A stretch of 64,000 bases of DNA from Pollutimonas sp963712655 (GCA_963712655.1 CAVQIT010000008.1:1054001-1118000); one strand, 5' to 3'; shown: positions 7,860 to 17,290, numbered from the stretch's first letter. A program made the numbers and translations. Notes: generated by a model not told the origin, from the letters alone.

Positions 7860-8873
7860 ATGAATCCTCTCAGAACGCAGTTGATGTTGATCGGCACTAT
7901 GGCTGTCTGGGGCTTGAATATTTCCGCTGTCAAGGCATTAACAGCCTACCTGGATCCGTTGTTGATAGCCGGCATACGCATGCTGCTGGCGGGGCTGGTG
8001 ATTAACCTGACCCTGGCCTGGACAAGGCGGCCTACGCGCATGCTCAGCATATCCGGCGGGCAATGGCTGCGCTTCGCCCTGTGCGCCGTGCTGATGGTCT
8101 ATGCCAACCAGGTTCTGTTTACCGGCGGCATGCAAACCGCCAGCGCCACCAATTCGTCGCTGATCATGGCCTTGAGCCCGCTGGTGGCATCTGTCATGGC
8201 GGCCATCATCTTTCGCGAATCGCTGACCGGCTTGCGGCTGCTGGGCATTGTCCTGGGCTTTGGCGGCGTATTCATCGTGATAGTCAGCGGGCGGGAGGCG
8301 GCGTTGTCGGGAGCCGGATGGGGCGACGCCCAAATATTCATCGCCATGTTCAGCTTCGTGGCCGGCGGCATGCTGATCCAGGCCTTGGCGCGGCAATTCG
8401 ACGCATTGCTCATCAGCAGCATTATCTATTCAATCGGCGCCGCGCTGCTCTGCCTGCATATATTCGTCAGCGATGCCGTCGACGTCAGCCTTCAGGTCTT
8501 GATCGCTCCAGGCTGGTGGCCGTGGATGCTGATCTTGTTCTCGGCAATCGTGGCCACCGCCATGGGCAATATGCTGTGGAACAGGGCGATTGCCGAACTG
8601 GGCGTTGCGCGCACCTCGCTGTTCCAGTATTGGATCCCGGTGTTCGGCGTGGGCTTCGCCCTGCTGTTGCTGGGAGAAGCCTTCACCGCCTGGCATGTGC
8701 TGGGGCTGCTGGGTATTTTGCTTGGCACTTACCTGGGCACCCGCCGGCCGCTCATGGCGCCGCCAGCCGGTTCCCGATTTCGCCGGCGTCCGCCAGCGTG
8801 TCGACGCGCCAGCACAGCGCCAGCGCTTCATCCAACCGATCGGCCGGCCATATGCCCTGAGCGAGATCCCTGA
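7860..8873 (+). CDS. EamA/DMT-superfamily transporter with antisense-encoded C-terminal tail
   Basis: A membrane protein of about 337 residues when begun at MNPLRTQLMLIGTMAVWG. The frame is open upstream to 7731, but the extra 43 residues are not membrane-like and look non-coding. Two EamA repeats are clear (TMAVWGLNISAVKAL; YWIPVFGVGFALLLLGEAF). After the normal end of the family, near TYLGTRRPLM, the frame runs about 40 residues further, rich in Arg and Pro, over the 3' end of the MmgE/PrpD gene on the other strand. A 122-bp convergent overlap results. Loss of an original stop codon is a likely cause. Confidence 0.82.
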   Translation: MNPLRTQLMLIGTMAVWGLNISAVKALTAYLDPLLIAGIRMLLAGLVINLTLAWTRRPTRMLSISGGQWLRFALCAVLMVYANQVLFTGGMQTASATNSSLIMALSPLVASVMAAIIFRESLTGLRLLGIVLGFGGVFIVIVSGREAALSGAGWGDAQIFIAMFSFVAGGMLIQALARQFDALLISSIIYSIGAALLCLHIFVSDAVDVSLQVLIAPGWWPWMLILFSAIVATAMGNMLWNRAIAELGVARTSLFQYWIPVFGVGFALLLLGEAFTAWHVLGLLGILLGTYLGTRRPLMAPPAGSRFRRRPPACRRASTAPALHPTDRPAICPERDP

Positions 8874-10089
8874 ATTTTTCATTCAGATCGTTATCGCTCA
8901 TGGGCCGTTCCAGGCTGCCTAGCGCATGCTCAACGTGATGCGCCACAGTCTGGCCATTCTTCAATTTTATGGTTATGCGGGCCTCGTCCTCGCGTATGCC
9001 TGCCTGGGACTGGGCTGTCACGCGATCGCGCAATGCAATCACGGCGGGATCCCGGACGGCTTCATCGGAGTAGTTCCAGGCGGTGCTGCTTCCTTTCAAC
9101 AACGCGATGGCGGCTGAATGGAACACGCTGAACTTGCCTTCCAGCCCGGTCAAAGGATGGGTCTTTCCGGTAAGTTCCAGTACCAGGGGGTGGACTTGCA
9201 GTGAAACCTGGGCGATTTCGTCCGGCATGAAAGCATGCTTGGAATGCAGCGCCAGGCATCCGTCTATGATGGGATGAATCACCACGCCGCAGGCATAGGG
9301 TTTGAAGCTGTTGGCCAAGGTCTGCCATTGCTCCCCGAGTCCGCCGGTTGCATCGGCCAATCGCGGATCCGCGGACAGCACGTGGGCAAAGCCGCGCGGC
9401 GCCTCAATGGCCCGGCTGGAACTGGTGAAACCCGCCCTGGCCAGCAGGACGGCGCCCAGCCCGCTCTGGGCGGCGCGGCCCGGATGCAGACTCTTGCACA
9501 TGGTGCCGAACATTTCCCGCAAACCGGCCGCCTGTGTGGCGACAATGCCAAAGGCCCAGGCCATGAGCTTCGCATCCAGCTTCAGAGCCCGCCCGACCGC
9601 GGCGGCCGCGCCGAAACCGCCCGCCGTACCTGTCACGTGCCAGCCTGCGTCATAATGAGCCGGGCCGACGCCCATGGCGACGCGGCATTCGACTTCGATG
9701 CCGAATACGATAGCGTCCACGAATGTCTTGCCGTCAATGGGATGGTATTGCGCAAATGCCAGCAGAGCCGATAGCACGGGCCCGCTCGGGTGCACTAATG
9801 TGGCCAGGTGTGTGTCGTCGAAATCGAGCACATGCGAACTGATGCCATTGAACAAGGCGGCGTGCAGGGCGTCCACCCGTTCCGGGCGGCCAAGTATCGA
9901 GGCTTGCGCGGGTCCGATGAATGGTTTGAAGGCAGCCAGCGCATTTTCCACCGCGGGATGCCGCGCGCCGCCCAGCGCACAGCCGGCCCAGTTGACCAGG
10001 CTGCGTATGGCTTGATGGCGCACCGCGTCCGGTATGCGGCGCGAGTCATAGTCGCTGACGAAGCGCGAGAGGCTTTCTGTGGTATTCAT
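8752..10089 (-). CDS. MmgE/PrpD-family protein
   Basis: A 445-residue protein of the MmgE/PrpD family, which includes 2-methylcitrate dehydratase, cis-aconitate decarboxylase and iminodisuccinate epimerase. Family features include VNWAGCALGGARHPAVE near the N terminus, ILGRPERVDALHAALFNGISSHVLDFDDTH and the GTAGGFGAAAAVGRALKLD segment. Length is normal. It is the last gene of a leftward amidase-Bug-MmgE operon, so it likely dehydrates or isomerises a carboxylic acid made from the imported compound. It is not part of a prpBCD set, so methylcitrate is not the obvious substrate. Confidence 0.88.
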   Translation of the reverse strand: MNTTESLSRFVSDYDSRRIPDAVRHQAIRSLVNWAGCALGGARHPAVENALAAFKPFIGPAQASILGRPERVDALHAALFNGISSHVLDFDDTHLATLVHPSGPVLSALLAFAQYHPIDGKTFVDAIVFGIEVECRVAMGVGPAHYDAGWHVTGTAGGFGAAAAVGRALKLDAKLMAWAFGIVATQAAGLREMFGTMCKSLHPGRAAQSGLGAVLLARAGFTSSSRAIEAPRGFAHVLSADPRLADATGGLGEQWQTLANSFKPYACGVVIHPIIDGCLALHSKHAFMPDEIAQVSLQVHPLVLELTGKTHPLTGLEGKFSVFHSAAIALLKGSSTAWNYSDEAVRDPAVIALRDRVTAQSQAGIREDEARITIKLKNGQTVAHHVEHALGSLERPMSDNDLNEKFRDLAQGIWPADRLDEALALCWRVDTLADAGEIGNRLAAP

Positions 10090-10153
10090 GCTGTATTCCT
10101 GCTAGGTGGCGCCCAAGGACGCCCTGAATTTCCGGGAGGGTATAGGGGCCCGC

Positions 10154-11128
10154 TCAGCCGGCCTGTATGTTGGCGGTCTTGATGACTTCGGCCCATTTTT
10201 CCACTTCGTCTCGGATCAATTGATCGAATTGGGCGGAAGGCTGGCCGCCGGGCTCGGCGCCCATGGTTGCGAGCTTTTGCTTTATATCCGGCGAGCGCAG
10301 GGCTGCGGCGATATCTGTGTTCAGCTTGGCAATGGTGCCGGCAGGTGTGCCGGCGGGAGCGGCGATTCCCCACCATTGCAGCACTTCATAGCCGGGTACA
10401 AGGTCGGCGATCGCCGGAACGTCGGGCATGGCGGAAAACGCTTTTGGTGTCGTGACGCCCAATGCCTTGAGCTTGCCGGTTTTCACATACTCGATAACGG
10501 TGGGAACAGGGGCGAACATGGCCTGGACCTGTCCGCCGAGCAGATCGGTCAGGGCGGGCGAGGTGCCCTTGTAGGCGATATGCACGAGGTTGACGTTGGC
10601 CTTCATATTGAATAGTTCACCCGCCAGATGAGGCGAGCTGCCGACACCGGCGGAGGCATAGTTGATGCTGCCCGGCTTGGAGCGGGCCTGATCGATGAAT
10701 TCCTTGAGCGAGTTGGCGGGATTCGAGGCATTCACGACCAGAACCAGCGGGCCGGACGCTACCAGCGCAACCCCGTTGAAGTCCTTGATCGCGTCGAACG
10801 ACAGATTCTTGTACAGCGTGGCATTGATGGCATGGCTGGGCGATGCCATCAAGAGCGTGTAGCCATCGGGGGTCGTGCGGGATACATTTTCAGTTCCAAT
10901 GGAGCCGCCCGCGCCGGCCTTGTTATCCACGATGACGGGCTGCCCCCAGTGTGTTCCCAGTTTTTGCCCTATCAGGCGTGCCAATATGTCGGCGCCCCCG
11001 CCTGGCGCGTAGGGAACGATGATGCGCACTTGCTTGGCTGGATAGGCCTGCGACCAGGCGCTGGCAGTTGTCAGCAGCAAGCCCGCCGCCAAGGCAAGGG
11101 CTTGGAATAGGAAAGATATTTTTTTCAT
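10154..11128 (-). CDS. Bug/TctC-family substrate-binding protein
   Basis: A 324-residue periplasmic receptor with a clear signal peptide ending near SAWSQA, then YPAKQVRIIVPYAPGGGADILARLIGQKL, NKAGAGGSIGTENVSRTTPDGYT and PYKG-like IAYKGTSPALTDLLGGQVQ. The leader GGAGACAACCATG precedes the start, as in the Bug gene at 3031. It is between an upstream amidase and the downstream MmgE/PrpD gene, in one apparent operon, so its ligand may be an amide or the acid derived from it. No TctA/TctB genes are nearby. Confidence 0.92.
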   Translation of the reverse strand: MKKISFLFQALALAAGLLLTTASAWSQAYPAKQVRIIVPYAPGGGADILARLIGQKLGTHWGQPVIVDNKAGAGGSIGTENVSRTTPDGYTLLMASPSHAINATLYKNLSFDAIKDFNGVALVASGPLVLVVNASNPANSLKEFIDQARSKPGSINYASAGVGSSPHLAGELFNMKANVNLVHIAYKGTSPALTDLLGGQVQAMFAPVPTVIEYVKTGKLKALGVTTPKAFSAMPDVPAIADLVPGYEVLQWWGIAAPAGTPAGTIAKLNTDIAAALRSPDIKQKLATMGAEPGGQPSAQFDQLIRDEVEKWAEVIKTANIQAG

Positions 11129-11292
11129 GGTTGTCTCCGTGATTGTGCCGCGGGTGGGGAAAACGGTAGCCCAGGCAAGACGCCAAGCAGCAAAGAAGAA
11201 TGACGGCTCCGGCGGATCTAGGCAATTCGTATTTATGGAAAAATCGATTCGTCCTGGCTTAAAGCCGCGCGATTATCCTGCCGGCGCCGGCC

Positions 11293-12585
11293 TCATGGGG
11301 CATATACGATGCGCCGAACATGATCGGCTATCTGCAAGGCCTGGGTGTCGCAGCCTGGCCTTGCCACAATCTGGACGCCTATGGGCAGGCAGCCGGCGGC
11401 GGGCATTGGCACGTTCACGCTGGGCATGCCCAGCGTCGTCCACAATTTGCTGAAGACGGAACTGCCTATATCAGTGTCCGAAAACCTTGGAGCCAGGCCG
11501 GGCGCGCTCGCTGTCAGCAGGCAATCGCCATCGCGGAACAATTCTTCGCCGGCGGCGCGGCAATCCTTCACGATCCCGCAAGCGCGGCGATAAGCGGGAA
11601 CGGATACCAGGGCGCCGCGAGCCAATTTCTCGCGCAGGCCCGGCGAAAGCTCTGCCCGGCGGTGATCCCATTCGTAGGCCAGGGACTGGCGGGCTTCGTA
11701 GTCGCTGATCGTATCGTGCGCCGCCCCCAGTTCATGGAAGACCCGAGGCAATATCGTGCGCTGGAGCCGCACATCGGTGTTGCCCAGCCTGCCTGCAACC
11801 ATGGCCAGGGTATCGCGCGTGGCTGTTTCCGCGTGCGCCCAGAAAGGTGAGCGGCAGACCGAAATGCGCAGGCTGGCGCAAGGACTGTGGAAGAAATCTT
11901 CCAGTCCGCGCCAGTCGGACAATACCTGCAGCGCCAGCGCGGCATCGCTGATTGACCTGGCATGCACGCCCAGCGTATCGAAGCTTGGCACGATGGGTTT
12001 TATGCCTGCTGTATCGATGATGTTGAAAGTGGGCTTGAACCCGACCACCCCGCAATACGATGCCGGGCGTATGATGGATCCCGCTGTCTGGGTGCTGATG
12101 GCCAAAGGCACCATCAAGGCGGCTACCGCCGCCGCCGATCCGCTGGATGACCCTCCGGGAGTATGGCCGGGCGAGCATGGGTTGCGGGTCGGACTCGCCT
12201 TGCCGCGCGTCGCGAATTCTTGAGTCGCGGTCTTGCCGATAATGACCAGTCCGGCGCTACGCGCGCGCGCCACCACGCCGGCGTCCCGCGCCGGCCGGTG
12301 CCCACGGTAAATGGGCGAGTTGTATTGAGTGGGAAGGTCGCTGGTGTCGATAACGTCTTTTACGCCTATCGGTACGCCATGGAGCGGCCCGCGCGCCGGC
12401 TGAGCGTCGAGCGCGCGGGCTGTTGCCATCGCGTGTTCGGCGTCTATCGCGGCCCAGGCCTGCAGCACAGGTTCTTGCGCGGCAATACGGTTTAGGCAGC
12501 TGCGCACCAGTTGTTCGGATGTCAGTCGCTGCTCGCGTATGGCGCGGGCGGCCTGGCCGGCTGTAAGCTCATAGGGCAGGGACAT
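11293..12585 (-). CDS. Amidase signature (AS) family amidohydrolase
   Basis: A 430-residue AS-family hydrolase with the complete Lys-Ser-Ser triad: Lys in GVPIGVKDVIDT, Ser in TPGGSSSGSAAAVA, and the nucleophilic Ser in TQTAGSIIRPASYCG. It should hydrolyse an amide bond, but the substrate is unknown. Motifs around the active site are nearly the same as in the amidase at 50748-52073, pointing to paralogy within the window. It is the first gene of the amidase-Bug-MmgE/PrpD operon and is divergent from a LysR regulator. Confidence 0.9.
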   Translation of the reverse strand: MSLPYELTAGQAARAIREQRLTSEQLVRSCLNRIAAQEPVLQAWAAIDAEHAMATARALDAQPARGPLHGVPIGVKDVIDTSDLPTQYNSPIYRGHRPARDAGVVARARSAGLVIIGKTATQEFATRGKASPTRNPCSPGHTPGGSSSGSAAAVAALMVPLAISTQTAGSIIRPASYCGVVGFKPTFNIIDTAGIKPIVPSFDTLGVHARSISDAALALQVLSDWRGLEDFFHSPCASLRISVCRSPFWAHAETATRDTLAMVAGRLGNTDVRLQRTILPRVFHELGAAHDTISDYEARQSLAYEWDHRRAELSPGLREKLARGALVSVPAYRRACGIVKDCRAAGEELFRDGDCLLTASAPGLAPRFSDTDIGSSVFSKLWTTLGMPSVNVPMPAAGCLPIGVQIVARPGCDTQALQIADHVRRIVYAP

Positions 12586-12679
12586 GGCGGGACTCTTGCT
12601 TGGGATCGGTTATAAAGTGCTTGCCCAAATGTTGCTGTGCCGGGCCGCAATAGGCGCAATTCCAGAGGTTCGCCTTTTC

Positions 12680-12700
12680 CATGAACATAGGCAATTCATG
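12680..12700. promoter_or_regulatory. Interrupted dyad CATGAA-N9-TTCATG, candidate LysR operator
   Basis: Six-base perfect arms around nine bases lie in the 203-bp divergent region between the amidase and the LysR gene. LysR proteins bind interrupted dyads of this kind in such gaps. The spacing is a little longer than the classical T-N11-A box. Confidence 0.35.
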
Positions 12701-12788
12701 ATTCTGAAAAAGCAGTTTCACCTGAGCTTAACGCGGTTGGCGCTACGCCGGCAATGTGTTGCATCCGCCCAATTCAAGGGGTAAATAA

Positions 12789-13715
12789 ATGGCCTTCGAT
12801 TTTGACCTGATTGATTTGCAGTTGTTTGTGAACGTGGTGGATACGCTCAGCCTGACGCGGGGCGCTGAGCGCTCGCACATGTCGGCGCCGGCGGCCAGCG
12901 CGCGCATCAAGAAGATCGAGGAGGCATTGGGAACACAGCTGTTTTATCGTACGACCCAGGGTCTTACGCCCACGTCCGCCGGGCATACTGTGCTGAAAAA
13001 TGCCTTGGGTATTTTGCGGCAGGCCGAGCAATTGTCGGAGGAATTCCGCGCGGTCGCCGGCAGCGTGAAGGGCAACATCCGCCTATACGCCAATACCTTG
13101 GCCATCAGCGAATTCATTCCTTGCGCGCTGCAAAAATTCCTTTTGAATTTTCCTGGAATGAACATCGACCTTCACGAGCGCAGTTCCACCGATATCGCGC
13201 GAGCGCTCAAGCAGGGAACGGCCGACATCGGTATTTTATCGGCTGACGTTTCCGAGGAAGGATTGGAATGTGTTCCCTATCGCAGGGAAAGGCTGGTGCT
13301 GGTTGCGCCCATGGGGCATGCGCTGGCGCGCAGCGACACAGTGGACTTTGGCCAAACGCTCCAGGCCGATCATATCGGGCTGACCGAAAGTATGGCGCTT
13401 CAATCCTTCATCATACGTGCTGCATCCCGCGAAGGCATGGCATTGAAACTGCGGATACAGGTCAATAATTTCGAGTCGCTGTGCAGCTTGGTCGAATCGG
13501 GGGTTGGCGTAGGCATTATTCCAGATTCGGTGGCGCGCCGGCATGCCCCGCGTTTGCGCATTGCCATCGTAATGCTGCGCAACGACTGGGCGGTGCGCGA
13601 CTTGAAGATTGCAGTGCGCGACATGCGGTCGCTGGCGCCACCGGTCAAAGCGCTGATCGATGTGTTGACCGCCCCTGAACCAGAGCCCGGCGGGTTGGCG
13701 GCTTTGGGCGGATGA
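12789..13715 (+). CDS. LysR-family transcriptional regulator
   Basis: A 308-residue regulator with an N-terminal winged helix (IDLQLFVNVVDTLSLTRGAERSHMSAPAASARIKKIEEALG, then TPTSAGHTVL) and a LysR substrate-binding domain from about residue 90. It is divergent from the amidase-Bug-MmgE operon, which is its probable target. It ends 33 bp from the convergent pgi gene. Confidence 0.9.
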   Translation: MAFDFDLIDLQLFVNVVDTLSLTRGAERSHMSAPAASARIKKIEEALGTQLFYRTTQGLTPTSAGHTVLKNALGILRQAEQLSEEFRAVAGSVKGNIRLYANTLAISEFIPCALQKFLLNFPGMNIDLHERSSTDIARALKQGTADIGILSADVSEEGLECVPYRRERLVLVAPMGHALARSDTVDFGQTLQADHIGLTESMALQSFIIRAASREGMALKLRIQVNNFESLCSLVESGVGVGIIPDSVARRHAPRLRIAIVMLRNDWAVRDLKIAVRDMRSLAPPVKALIDVLTAPEPEPGGLAALGG

Positions 13716-13748
13716 AACCCCGCCGCCGGACGCCGCGCGTATCCCGTG

Positions 13749-15335
13749 TCACCCTTTCAATGACATCCCGCCAAATTCTTTTACCCAATGCGCTGTGGAT
13801 GCATCGTGACCGGGGTCGATAGCGGCCTTGCCCGATAATTCGGCGCCTATGCCCTTGGCCAGCAATTTGCCGTATTCCACGCCCCATTGATCGAATGGGT
13901 TGATGCCCCAGACAACGCCTTGCACAAACACTTTATGCTCGTATAGCGCCAGCAGGGCGCCCAGCGTATAGGGCGACAAGCGGGGCAGCACAATAAGATT
14001 GGAGGGACGCCCGCCCGCATGAACCCGGTGCCGGGCCAGCCACTGGGCCTTTTCCGGCGGCACTCCCGATGCCAGGCATTCATTGAGGGCCTGGTCGTAG
14101 GTCTTGCCTTTGAGCAAGGCTTCGCGTTGCGCCAGGCAATTGGCCAGCAGGCTTTGATGGTGCTCCGGCCAGCCGTGGTCGGCTTGCTGGCAGACAATAA
14201 AATCGACCGGCGCGCCGTCGCTGCCTTGATGCAGCCATTGGAAAAACGTATGCTGGGCGTCGGTGCCGGGCATGCCCCACACCGCCGGGCCGGTGGGTAC
14301 GCCGACCGCATCGCCCGCCAGGTTCACCGATTTGCCCAGCGATTCCATTTCCAGTTGCTGGATGTAGGGCACCAGATTGGCCAGCCGGAAATCGTACGGA
14401 GCGATATTAAGCGACCCATAGCCCAGCACGCTGCGGTTGACGATGCCGGCCATGGCCATTTGGATGGGGGCGTTCTGGCCGACAGGCGCTTCGGCGAAGT
14501 GGGCATCCATGGCGGCGGCGCCCGCCTGCATGCCGGCCACCACGTCGGCGCTGACGGCCAGGGCGGTGGTCAGGCTGACGGCCGACCATAAAGAGAAGCG
14601 CCCGCCGACCCAGTCCCAAAGCTTGAAAATATGCGCATCGGGCACCCCCCATTGCCGGGCCACGTCGGGGCGCGCGGTAATGGCGACCATTTGCTCATGA
14701 GGGTTCTCGACGCCGGACGCTTGCAGCCATTCGAGGGCGCGCTGGCCGTTTTGCAAGGTTTCGGCGGTGGTGAATGATTTGGATGCCAGCACGATCAGGG
14801 TGTCGTGGGGGTCCAGGCCGGCCAGGCCGCCCTGAATAGCGTGGCCGTCGATATTGGCCACGAAGTGCACCTGCCGCCACGTGCCTGCGTACCCGAAAGC
14901 GCTGACGGCCAGGCGTACTCCCCAATCGCTGCCGCCTATGCCGATATGGACAATATTGCGCCAACGGCGTTCCGAATCGGCCAGGCGCACGAATTCATTG
15001 AGCCGCTGGCGTTCGGCGGCGACTTCATCTATGGGGGCGGGTGCGCGCAACGCGGTGTGCCAGGCGGCGCGTTCTTCGGTGGCATTGGCAATGCCGCCGG
15101 ACAGCAGGCAATTGCGCATATCCTCGAATTGCCTGGCGGCCAGCAGATCTTCGGTGGCTTGAACCAGAGCGGGGGAATGGCCTTGTCCGCTGACGTCCAG
15201 ATCGATTCCCGCCGCGTGTATCAGACGCAGGCTATCGACCTGGATGGGGGAGTTTCTGGCGGCGTTCTCGAATGCGATCCATTCGGGCGAGGTCGATTGA
15301 GGGCTGGCAATTGGTGGCTTGCTGGTCACGAGCAT
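13749..15335 (-). CDS. pgi: Glucose-6-phosphate isomerase
   Basis: A 528-residue cytosolic enzyme that interconverts glucose 6-phosphate and fructose 6-phosphate. Family signatures are intact: GIGGSDWGVRLAVSAFG for phosphate binding, SKSFTTAETLQN, VGGRFSLWSAVSL, and GVEYGKLLAKGI close to the C terminus. The frame extends upstream to 15410, but the 25 extra residues are basic and unlike the family, so the start MLVTSKPP at 15335 is preferred; this gives a length slightly under the usual 540-550. It lies downstream of infA in the same direction. Confidence 0.95.
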   Translation of the reverse strand: MLVTSKPPIASPQSTSPEWIAFENAARNSPIQVDSLRLIHAAGIDLDVSGQGHSPALVQATEDLLAARQFEDMRNCLLSGGIANATEERAAWHTALRAPAPIDEVAAERQRLNEFVRLADSERRWRNIVHIGIGGSDWGVRLAVSAFGYAGTWRQVHFVANIDGHAIQGGLAGLDPHDTLIVLASKSFTTAETLQNGQRALEWLQASGVENPHEQMVAITARPDVARQWGVPDAHIFKLWDWVGGRFSLWSAVSLTTALAVSADVVAGMQAGAAAMDAHFAEAPVGQNAPIQMAMAGIVNRSVLGYGSLNIAPYDFRLANLVPYIQQLEMESLGKSVNLAGDAVGVPTGPAVWGMPGTDAQHTFFQWLHQGSDGAPVDFIVCQQADHGWPEHHQSLLANCLAQREALLKGKTYDQALNECLASGVPPEKAQWLARHRVHAGGRPSNLIVLPRLSPYTLGALLALYEHKVFVQGVVWGINPFDQWGVEYGKLLAKGIGAELSGKAAIDPGHDASTAHWVKEFGGMSLKG

Positions 15336-15452
15336 TCCTTTGGCATTGACTATCGTTGAACGATTGTAAAGCCTTTGGTACCCGCGGGACCGCCTTCGTC
15401 CGCCGCCCACCGGCCAAGGCCGGCCAGGGGGCGGGGCGGCGTATTTTTCTTG

Positions 15453-15710
15453 TTAACGGCGACGCTGGCTTGGACCGCCGGGCGCACGGCCAGCAATATG
15501 GCGGAAGGTAATCCGGCCTTTGCTTAAATCGTAGGGCGACATTTCCAGCGAAACCTTATCGCCGGCCAGAATACGGATATGGTGCTTGCGCATTTTGCCG
15601 CCAGTGTAGGCAACTACCGGGTGGCCATTGTCCAGCGTGACACGAAAACGCGAATCGGGCAGCACTTCGGTAACCAGTCCGCCCATTTCAATCAGTTCTT
15701 CTTTAGCCAT
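15453..15710 (-). CDS. infA: Translation initiation factor IF-1 with basic C-terminal tail
   Basis: An 85-residue S1/OB-fold protein matching IF-1 (KEELIEMGGLVTEVLPDSRF, KMRKHHIRILAGDKVSLEMSPYDLSKGRI, ITFRH). IF-1 binds the ribosomal A site during initiation. The usual core is 72 residues; here the ending RAPGGPSQRRR adds a basic tail. It is not beside rpmJ or the spc ribosomal operon, so it is probably an additional IF-1 copy of the kind known in Burkholderiales. The site AGGA precedes the ATG. A long untranslated or empty region lies upstream. Confidence 0.95.
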   Translation of the reverse strand: MAKEELIEMGGLVTEVLPDSRFRVTLDNGHPVVAYTGGKMRKHHIRILAGDKVSLEMSPYDLSKGRITFRHIAGRAPGGPSQRRR

Positions 15711-16228
15711 AAAATATTCCTGTAAAGATTAATAAAACACCGGCATGTCGAACTCGCGTTGCGTGTCATTCGATAACCGGGCTTCCGGAAACAAGGCGGA
15801 ATGCCCAAACCCCAGGCCGGATCGGCAAGCATGGCGTGCGTAACCCGATGCCGCCGTATGTTGTATGCAGCACAGGTACCGGAAATGGCAATGCCATTTC
15901 GCAGGATGGCGCTAGCCTGGTCCAAGGTACGATAGCTACGATTGCGAACCGAGGTTCGAAGATCAGGCGTGGCGTTAAACCGCAACCTGAGGCGGCGTCC
16001 CGAGCCTTGAAAGCGGCCACAGGATGGTGTACGTGCGACGCGGCGCCGTTGGGCGCGTGGTGCCGGGTTCCCGGTAAAGGGTGGGTATTGTTCTTGCTGG
16101 CTGCACCTGCGTTAGCAGGACTATGATATCACATAAGGCTTTATTTGACTATCGGCTTTACGTTAGATAGCAGGGGCGCCTTTATAATCCGGGAATCAAA
16201 TCTTCCATGCTTTCGGATTCAGGCTTTC
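15711..16228. other. 518-bp divergent gap between infA and rfbB
   Basis: No convincing gene was found here. Open frames exist on both strands, but none shows a recognisable family. The stretch has several short dyads, including the arms GAAATGGCA and TGCCATTTC around one base (15882-15900) and CGAACC-GA-GGTTCG near 15950. These could belong to a long infA leader, to regulatory sites, or to a small RNA; nothing decides between them. Confidence 0.4.
16158..16188 (+). promoter_or_regulatory. Candidate rfbB promoter
   Basis: A perfect TATAAT (16183-16188) stands 41 bp before the rfbB start codon. The -35 is weak: TTACGT at 16158 with a 19-bp spacer is the best candidate. A TTGACT at 16145 is better as a -35 but is not well placed for this -10. 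Confidence 0.35.
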
Positions 16229-17290
16229 ATGAAAATTCTCGTCACCGGCGGCGCCGGCTTTATCGGTTCGGCGGTCATCCGCCATATCATTGACCAGACG
16301 GCCGATGAGGTCGTCAACGTAGACAAGCTGACCTATGCCGGCAACCTGGAGTCGCTGGGCGCCACGGCAAGCAGCGAGCGCTATGCTTTCGAGCAGGTGG
16401 ATATCTGCGATGGCGCCGCGCTGGAACGCGTGTTTCAAGCGCATCAGCCGCAAGCCGTCATGCATTTGGCCGCCGAATCGCATGTGGATCGCTCCATCGA
16501 CGGGCCGGCCGCGTTCATCGAAACCAATATTGTGGGCACCTATGTCTTGCTCGAGGCGGCCCGCCACTATTGGCAAAAACAGAGCGGCGCCAGAAAAAGC
16601 GGTTTTCGCTTCCATCATATCTCGACCGACGAGGTGTATGGCGATCTGCAAGACCCCAACGCGCTTTTCACCGAAACCACCTCTTACGACCCCAGTTCAC
16701 CCTACTCCGCAAGCAAAGCCAGCTCCGATCACCTGGTGCGCGCCTGGCGCCGCACCTATGGCCTGCCCATAGTCATTACCAATTGCTCGAATAACTACGG
16801 ACCTTGCCATTTCCCCGAAAAGCTCATTCCGCTGATGATACTGAATGCGCTGGAAGGCAAGCCCCTGCCCGTGTACGGTGAAGGCAACCAGGTGCGCGAT
16901 TGGCTGTATGTGGAAGATCATGCCCGCGCTTTGTACACCGTTGTCACGCAGGGCCAAGTGGGAGAAACCTATAACATCGGCGGCCACAACGAAAAGCAGA
17001 ATATCGAAGTGGTGCGGGCCATATGCCAGTTGCTGGAAGATCTCGCGCCTGCCAAGCCGGCGGGCCTTGCCCGGTACAGCGACTTGATCACTTATGTAAA
17101 AGACCGTCCCGGCCATGATTTGCGCTACGCCATCGATGCCTCCAAAATCCAGCGCGAATTGGGCTGGACCCCGCAAGAAACCTTCGAGTCGGGCTTGCGC
17201 AAAACCGTGCAGTGGTATCTGGCGCACCAGGAGTGGTGCCGCCGGGTGCAGGACGGCAGCTATCAGCGCGAACGGCTGGGGATGGCATAA
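16229..17290 (+). CDS. rfbB: dTDP-glucose 4,6-dehydratase
   Basis: A 353-residue NAD-dependent extended short-chain dehydrogenase that converts dTDP-glucose to dTDP-4-keto-6-deoxyglucose, the first committed step toward dTDP-rhamnose and related sugars. It shows TGGAGFIGSAVIRH for NAD binding, AAESHVDRSIDGP, STDEVYGDL with the catalytic Asp-Glu, YSASKASSDHL with the Tyr/Lys pair, and TNCSNNYGP. The start MKILVTGG is typical of the family, so the upstream in-frame extension to 16145 is rejected. The partners rfbA, rfbC and rfbD are not in the window. Confidence 0.95.
   Translation: MKILVTGGAGFIGSAVIRHIIDQTADEVVNVDKLTYAGNLESLGATASSERYAFEQVDICDGAALERVFQAHQPQAVMHLAAESHVDRSIDGPAAFIETNIVGTYVLLEAARHYWQKQSGARKSGFRFHHISTDEVYGDLQDPNALFTETTSYDPSSPYSASKASSDHLVRAWRRTYGLPIVITNCSNNYGPCHFPEKLIPLMILNALEGKPLPVYGEGNQVRDWLYVEDHARALYTVVTQGQVGETYNIGGHNEKQNIEVVRAICQLLEDLAPAKPAGLARYSDLITYVKDRPGHDLRYAIDASKIQRELGWTPQETFESGLRKTVQWYLAHQEWCRRVQDGSYQRERLGMA

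Noticed and set aside
15940..15975. tRNA-like T-loop (GGTTCGAAG)
   Set aside because: No matching acceptor stem, D arm or anticodon arm could be drawn around it.
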